Source of the DNA: Candidatus Gastranaerophilales bacterium
GTDB taxonomy: Bacteria; Cyanobacteriota; Vampirovibrionia; Gastranaerophilales; Gastranaerophilaceae
Assembly: GCA_900766355.1 (NCBI GenBank)
Contig: CAAFVD010000069.1
Location: forward strand, 1-16,959
Reading direction: 5' to 3'
Length of the DNA stretch: 16,959 nucleotides
A program made the position numbers and the translations under genes. Below, in pieces: positions 13,716 through 16,959 of the stretch. Numbering within the stretch: position 1 is the first letter of the stretch; every line of letters starts with the position of its first letter. The notes under the pieces are model-generated. The model saw only the letters and a list, made by a program, of their open reading frames with translations. It was not told the origin of the DNA and searched no databases.

Positions 13716-16028
13716 ATGGCTAAAAGCAAAAGAGCAGAGTCGCGATGTAGATATTTAGTGAGAGATATTGCTGGACAGAAAGGTTGGGATGTTAGACATC
13801 CTCAAAAAGGCGGAGATTTTTTGGAGGAGCAAGAGATTGAAGATTTCTTTCCAGACTGTGGACTTGATGGAACAAAACCGGATTTTATTGTGTGCAAGAA
13901 ATCACTTCCGTTAGTTGTGGTCGAAGCCAAAAATGATATAAAGAAAATTGATATTGCAATATCAGAAGCAATGGAATATGCTGATTCAATTAATAAAAAG
14001 GGAAAGTATAAAATTAGAATTGTAGTAGGTGTTGCAGGAGAAGAGGACCACGGATATCTTTTTAAATCGTTTTTTTGGAATGATAAAAAATGGACACCAT
14101 TAACAGCTAAAGGGTATGAATTGACTAGTTTTCCAAGTGTTTATGAGGTGGATGGTGCTTTAGTTACTAATAATGGTACTACTGAGGTTTCTATTCCGCA
14201 AACATCTGATTATATTAATACTGCGATAGAGTTGTCATCAATATTAAGATCTGCAAAAATAGAGCCGTCATTGCGTCCAAAAGTATTGGGAGCTGTAATT
14301 ACGGCGTTGTATTGGGGCGAGATTGACTTAGAGGACGGAAAGGAATTAGAGTCCATTAATGATTTGGTATCAGCAGCAATTAAATCAACAGATCATTTTG
14401 AGGAAAACAAAAAAGAACAATTAATAGAAACACTTAAATTGACAGTTGGAGATTATAATAGATTATCTAATAAGATAAGTAAAATAGTATTTTTGCTTAA
14501 AAAACTTAATATTAAATCAATTTTACAAACAGACACTGATTTTCTGGGATTATTATATGAAGCGTTTATTAGATATGGATATGATAATAATTCGTTAGGA
14601 ATTGTTTTTACGCCACGTCATATCACGAAATATTGTGCAGAGTTAATTGATGTTACAGCGAAGGATAAAGTTATTGATATAGCTTGTGGTTCTGGTGGAT
14701 TTTTGGTTGCATCATTTGATCGCATGATGAAAACCTCAAAAAAATTTGGAATACCATCAGAAATAGTGAGGGAGTCTTTGTATGGGTTTGATACAAATCC
14801 TACGGTTTGGTCTCTAGCAGCACTTAATATGTTTTTTAGAGGTGATGGAAAGAGTCACATTGAGAATGTGAGTTGTTTTGAAGAGAGTAGCAAAGAAAAT
14901 GTAAAGAATAAATTTACGAAGGCTTTGCTAAATCCACCTTTTTCTCAGGATGAAGAGCCAGAACGAGATTTTATTTCATTAGCAATGGAATCTTTGCAAA
15001 CAATGGGATTGATGGCGGTTGTTGTTAAATCAGGTATTTTTGCTGATGATGACAATGCTTTATGGCGTAGTGAATTTTTGAAAAAACATTCTGTTTTGGG
15101 GATGATTAGTTTGCCGGGTGATTTATTTTACCCAACAGCTGTTGATACAACAATAATGATTGCACAGGCACATAGACCACAAATGAAAAGCGATAAGATA
15201 TTTATGGCTAAAATTTGGAATGATGGATATAAAAAGTTAAAAGGCAAAAGAGTTGAAGTAGAAGGTTCACAATTACCGGAAGTATTAGATTTGTTTAAGA
15301 AGTTTATGAAAAATAAAAAGGTAAAATCAGAACTTGTTACAATAGTATCAGCATCACAGATAATGGAAGTTGGAGCTGAATTTTCACCAGAACAGTATTT
15401 GCCACAACCAGAGTTGTCTGAAGAAGAGCAGAATATATTTGTAGAGAATATTACAAAATCCATTTTGACAGCGTCAGTATGTATTGAGGATATTGCGGAT
15501 GAGGTTCTCACGAATTTCCCGCTGAGTGATGATAAGCTGCCGGAACTTCCATACGGAAAATCTGATAATATAGAGAAGTTTTTTGCTGTTTCAGGTGGAA
15601 AATCAAGTGGTGAAAGTAATTACTTGGCGGGCACATGTCCGTATGTATCATCAGGAGACCCACAAAATAGTATTGTTAGACTAGTCAATGATGTTAATGG
15701 TGAAGTGTTTGAAAACGGGGCTATTACAGTAACTTGTTTTGGACAAGCTTGTGTGCAACCTTGGCGATTTATGGCTAGAGGAAATGGTGGTAGTGCAGTA
15801 AGGGTTTTGATACCGAAATATAAAATGTCATATTCTGAGATGGCTTGGTTTGCAGCTCAAATTAATATGCAACGTTGGAGATTTTTCTACGGAAGAATGG
15901 CAATACAAAAAAGATTAAAACAATTAAAACTAACGGCACCATCTAAAAAAATAGAAGATGGTGAAAATAGTATTGCAAAGAAAATATGTGAATTGTCGGG
16001 AACGTTTTCGAATATTATGAAGGAATAA
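13716..16028 (+). CDS. Type IIG-like restriction enzyme: nuclease, adenine methyltransferase and specificity domain in one chain
   Basis: The 770-aa enzyme is taken from the ATG behind GGAGG (13704-13708), not the upstream GTG at 13686. Domain order: an N-terminal PD-(D/E)XK nuclease with P55-D56 and E70-A71-K72 (KPDFIV...VVVEAKN); a helical linker; an N6-adenine methyltransferase of the HsdM type with FTPRHITKYCAEL, motif I DIACGSGGF at 321-329 and motif IV NPPF at 406-409; and a C-terminal target-recognition domain from about 600 (CPYVSSGDPQNS at 641, then AITVTCFGQ and MAIQKRLKQLKL). No helicase motor is present, so the enzyme should cut near its site, as Type IIG/IIL enzymes do, using S-adenosylmethionine for both methylation and regulation. 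One recognition domain implies an asymmetric or short site, which cannot be read from sequence. It follows a small RHH gene. Confidence 0.85.
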   Translation: MAKSKRAESRCRYLVRDIAGQKGWDVRHPQKGGDFLEEQEIEDFFPDCGLDGTKPDFIVCKKSLPLVVVEAKNDIKKIDIAISEAMEYADSINKKGKYKIRIVVGVAGEEDHGYLFKSFFWNDKKWTPLTAKGYELTSFPSVYEVDGALVTNNGTTEVSIPQTSDYINTAIELSSILRSAKIEPSLRPKVLGAVITALYWGEIDLEDGKELESINDLVSAAIKSTDHFEENKKEQLIETLKLTVGDYNRLSNKISKIVFLLKKLNIKSILQTDTDFLGLLYEAFIRYGYDNNSLGIVFTPRHITKYCAELIDVTAKDKVIDIACGSGGFLVASFDRMMKTSKKFGIPSEIVRESLYGFDTNPTVWSLAALNMFFRGDGKSHIENVSCFEESSKENVKNKFTKALLNPPFSQDEEPERDFISLAMESLQTMGLMAVVVKSGIFADDDNALWRSEFLKKHSVLGMISLPGDLFYPTAVDTTIMIAQAHRPQMKSDKIFMAKIWNDGYKKLKGKRVEVEGSQLPEVLDLFKKFMKNKKVKSELVTIVSASQIMEVGAEFSPEQYLPQPELSEEEQNIFVENITKSILTASVCIEDIADEVLTNFPLSDDKLPELPYGKSDNIEKFFAVSGGKSSGESNYLAGTCPYVSSGDPQNSIVRLVNDVNGEVFENGAITVTCFGQACVQPWRFMARGNGGSAVRVLIPKYKMSYSEMAWFAAQINMQRWRFFYGRMAIQKRLKQLKLTAPSKKIEDGENSIAKKICELSGTFSNIMKE

Positions 16029-16044
16029 AATTAAGGAGGGGGTA

Positions 16045-16442
16045 TTGCATATCCCGGATGGAACTGAAAAAGAAATAGTGGAAGACCTGATTCGGCAGTT
16101 ACGGGAACATGGGGTTCAAGGCGATATGGAAATAACGGAAGGAGTGCCAGTGCAACAGGATAAGCAGACAATAGCGATTCCGAAAGAGAGCCTTACGGAT
16201 ACGGCATTGGAAAATTTACAGAAGATTATACCAAATAAGCAGACACTTTTTCAACGTGCATTTCGGATGGACAGCACAGAGATTGAAATTACAGATGAAA
16301 AATAAATTTCACATGGTTTCCATACACAGTGGATGGAGATGAGATTGCAGACTACACACAATTTATCTCAAGGCTGTGTGACATGGCAAGAGATGCAAAA
16401 AGGGTATCATCAAAGCCGACTGAAACGGACAATGACAAATGA
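16045..16442 (+). pseudogene. ICE-type small protein, frameshifted
   Basis: The frame opens at TTG 16045, directly after AGGAGGGGG, and encodes HIPDGTEKEIVEDLIRQLRE...GVPVQQDKQTIAIPKESLTD, ending at 16305. Skipping one base at the A5 run (16298-16302) continues the same protein: KINFTWFPYTVDGDEIADYT, QFISRLCDMARDAKRVSSKP, TETDNDK, ending at 16442. The joined product, about 131 aa, resembles a small protein family that I recall from integrative elements of gut clostridia, sometimes labelled virulence-related, in which a conserved NEKYAFRCFLLRLGF segment comes next; here a stop occurs exactly there. So this copy is frameshifted and probably shortened. Function unknown. It lies 17 bases after the restriction gene and shares its transcript. 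Confidence 0.6.
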
Positions 16443-16489
16443 AAAAGTGTGCCAAGTAAGGAAATAAATAGCATAGGGAAAAAGTACTA

Positions 16490-16531
16490 ATGAGTACGAA
16501 TCGGGTTTATACCTAGATTTGTACTCATTTT
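16490..16531 (+). terminator. Terminator-like hairpin after the restriction operon
   Basis: Positions 16490-16502 pair with 16516-16528 over 13 bp with one G-U wobble; the loop contains a small GGT/ACC pairing. TTTTA follows. It is the likely end of the transcript running from the 13427 promoter. Downstream, CTAGG/CCTAG motifs recur (16573, 16590 and 16612 regions, plus one in the loop), including the inverted pair CTAGGTT/AACCTAG. Confidence 0.65.
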
Positions 16532-16649
16532 ACTTACCGAGATATGGTAAAATATGCGATTTTATGCTAGGATAGGTACACTAGGTTAGATGTCGTGAAA
16601 GTGTGATAAAACCTAGAAAAAATAAGGATATACAAGGAAAAACGAAGAT

Positions 16650-16718
16650 ATGCAAGATAAAATTAAAGTGCTCTTTATTTGCCACGGCAATATACTAACC
16701 TTGATTAAAAATACTTGA
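16650..16718 (+). pseudogene. Second 5' end of an LMW-PTP gene, broken in the P-loop
   Basis: The frame reads MQDKIKVLFICHGN and then ILTLIKNT before a stop, so the phosphatase P-loop is lost after CHGN, at the same codons as the copy at 7504. The upstream codons differ (QDKIK against GIR) while the core bases are the same, as expected if each island carries its own version of the target-gene start. Confidence 0.7.
16668..16694 (+). repeat. Attachment-site copy 2 (LMW-PTP P-loop codons)
   Basis: This is a near-copy of 7516-7542, with the identical core TTTGCCACGGCA at 16678-16689. It is the right boundary of the 9.2-kb unit and the left boundary of whatever comes next. Confidence 0.7.
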
Positions 16719-16747
16719 GTTTACAGTGTTTTGGGGATGTTACAGTA

Positions 16748-16798
16748 GATTTTACCAACGATTTACCAAAGCTATTTGAGTAGTGGATAAACTACTCA
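16748..16798. repeat. Left-end motif of the next integrated unit
   Basis: GATTTTACC (16748-16756) and GATTTACC (16760-16767) lie about 60 bases past the core, followed by TGAGTAGT-GGATAA-ACTACTCA, an exact 8-bp inverted repeat (16777-16798). The spacing and sequence parallel 7599-7644, pointing to a related element starting here. Confidence 0.5.
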
Positions 16799-16889
16799 GG
16801 ATATGTAAAGAGAAGTATTATAAAAGAGTCCTAGCAAAGAGAGACTATGAAGAAAAGTCTGTAAATAATAATCTTCTATGATAATGATT

Positions 16890-16922
16890 GAGCTGGAAGC
16901 GCTAAATTGGAGCTTCCAGCTC
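16890..16922. repeat. Perfect 11-bp stem-loop
   Basis: GAGCTGGAAGC (16890-16900) and GCTTCCAGCTC (16912-16922) are exact inverted repeats around 11 bases, without a T tract. A second exact pair, GACATG (16938-16943) and CATGTC (16952-16957), follows. The last 240 bases contain no gene I can support. Confidence 0.6.
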
Positions 16923-16959
16923 GTGCTATATATATACGACATGATTTCGGGCATGTCAA

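Larger units (their letters stand above)
7526..16689 (+). mobile_element. Putative 9.2-kb integrated island bounded by LMW-PTP att repeats
   Basis: The unit lies between two direct copies of the LMW-PTP start. Its right end carries its own phosphatase start codons, the usual device by which an integrating element restores its target gene. It holds a dual-HEPN protein, a deaminase-like protein, a Type IIG-like restriction-modification protein and several decayed genes. The only integrase trace inside is a 3' remnant at 12730, so it cannot move by itself now. The left end (7599-7644) resembles the sequence following the second copy (16748-16798), which supports the boundary. Whether it moved as one unit or accumulated by nested insertions cannot be told from sequence alone. 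Confidence 0.55.

Noticed and set aside
1..16959. CRISPR array
   Set aside because: No regularly spaced repeats of 24-40 bases with unique spacers were seen on reading the window.

Overview
The window looks like an accessory region from an AT-rich, low-GC Firmicute, probably a gut clostridium of the Lachnospiraceae type. The signs are strong AGGAGG-type ribosome binding sites, TTGACA/TATAAT promoters, Tn916-style integrase remnants and phage or ICE small proteins that I know from that group. All convincing genes are on the + strand. Assignments come from reading motifs; no database was searched.

Layout. (1) 1-4481 is a phage- or island-derived stretch. It holds the tail of an unknown gene, a terminator, a promoter-driven AAA-ATPase-like/PD-(D/E)XK protein with an HTH-like N-terminus, a small XRE regulator, a coiled-coil phage-type protein whose ribosome binding site lies inside an 18-bp hairpin, a tRNA-Thr(UGU)-like cloverleaf, and a phage-type protein behind a structured leader and terminator. 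(2) 4482-7545 holds a second XRE regulator related to the first, a tyrosine recombinase that lost its N-terminus but kept its catalytic residues, and a two-gene unit: a small membrane protein and an LPO_1073/Vpar_1526-like protein that share a QKAGxxSxQxQ motif. It ends in the first 13 codons of a low-molecular-weight protein tyrosine phosphatase (LMW-PTP) gene, broken inside the P-loop codons. (3) 7526-16689 is a 9.2-kb unit bounded by two copies of that same LMW-PTP start (shared core TTTGCCACGGCA). It holds a protein with two HEPN RNxxxH motifs, a frameshifted membrane protein cut by an IS21-like remnant, an IstA/large-serine-recombinase chimeric pseudogene, a 563-aa protein with a cytidine-deaminase-like zinc motif, an integrase 3' remnant fused to an unknown Cys/His-rich tail with a G8 tract, a small ribbon-helix-helix protein, a single-chain Type IIG-like nuclease-methyltransferase-specificity protein and a frameshifted ICE-type small protein. 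(4) 16690-16959 starts another unit, whose left end resembles that of unit 3.

How it fits together. The sequence is best read as tandem accessory islands stacked at one attachment site, the P-loop codons of an LMW-PTP gene. Each island carries its own replacement start for the target gene at its right end. The cargo is defence-like: a dual-HEPN candidate RNase, a deaminase-like protein, a Type IIG restriction system, an AAA/PD-(D/E)XK protein and a possible motif-paired membrane/soluble system. The recombination genes inside are all damaged, so the 9.2-kb unit would need an integrase in trans. The most interesting candidates are the tandem att architecture, the dual-HEPN protein, the deaminase-like protein and the QKAG-motif gene pair.
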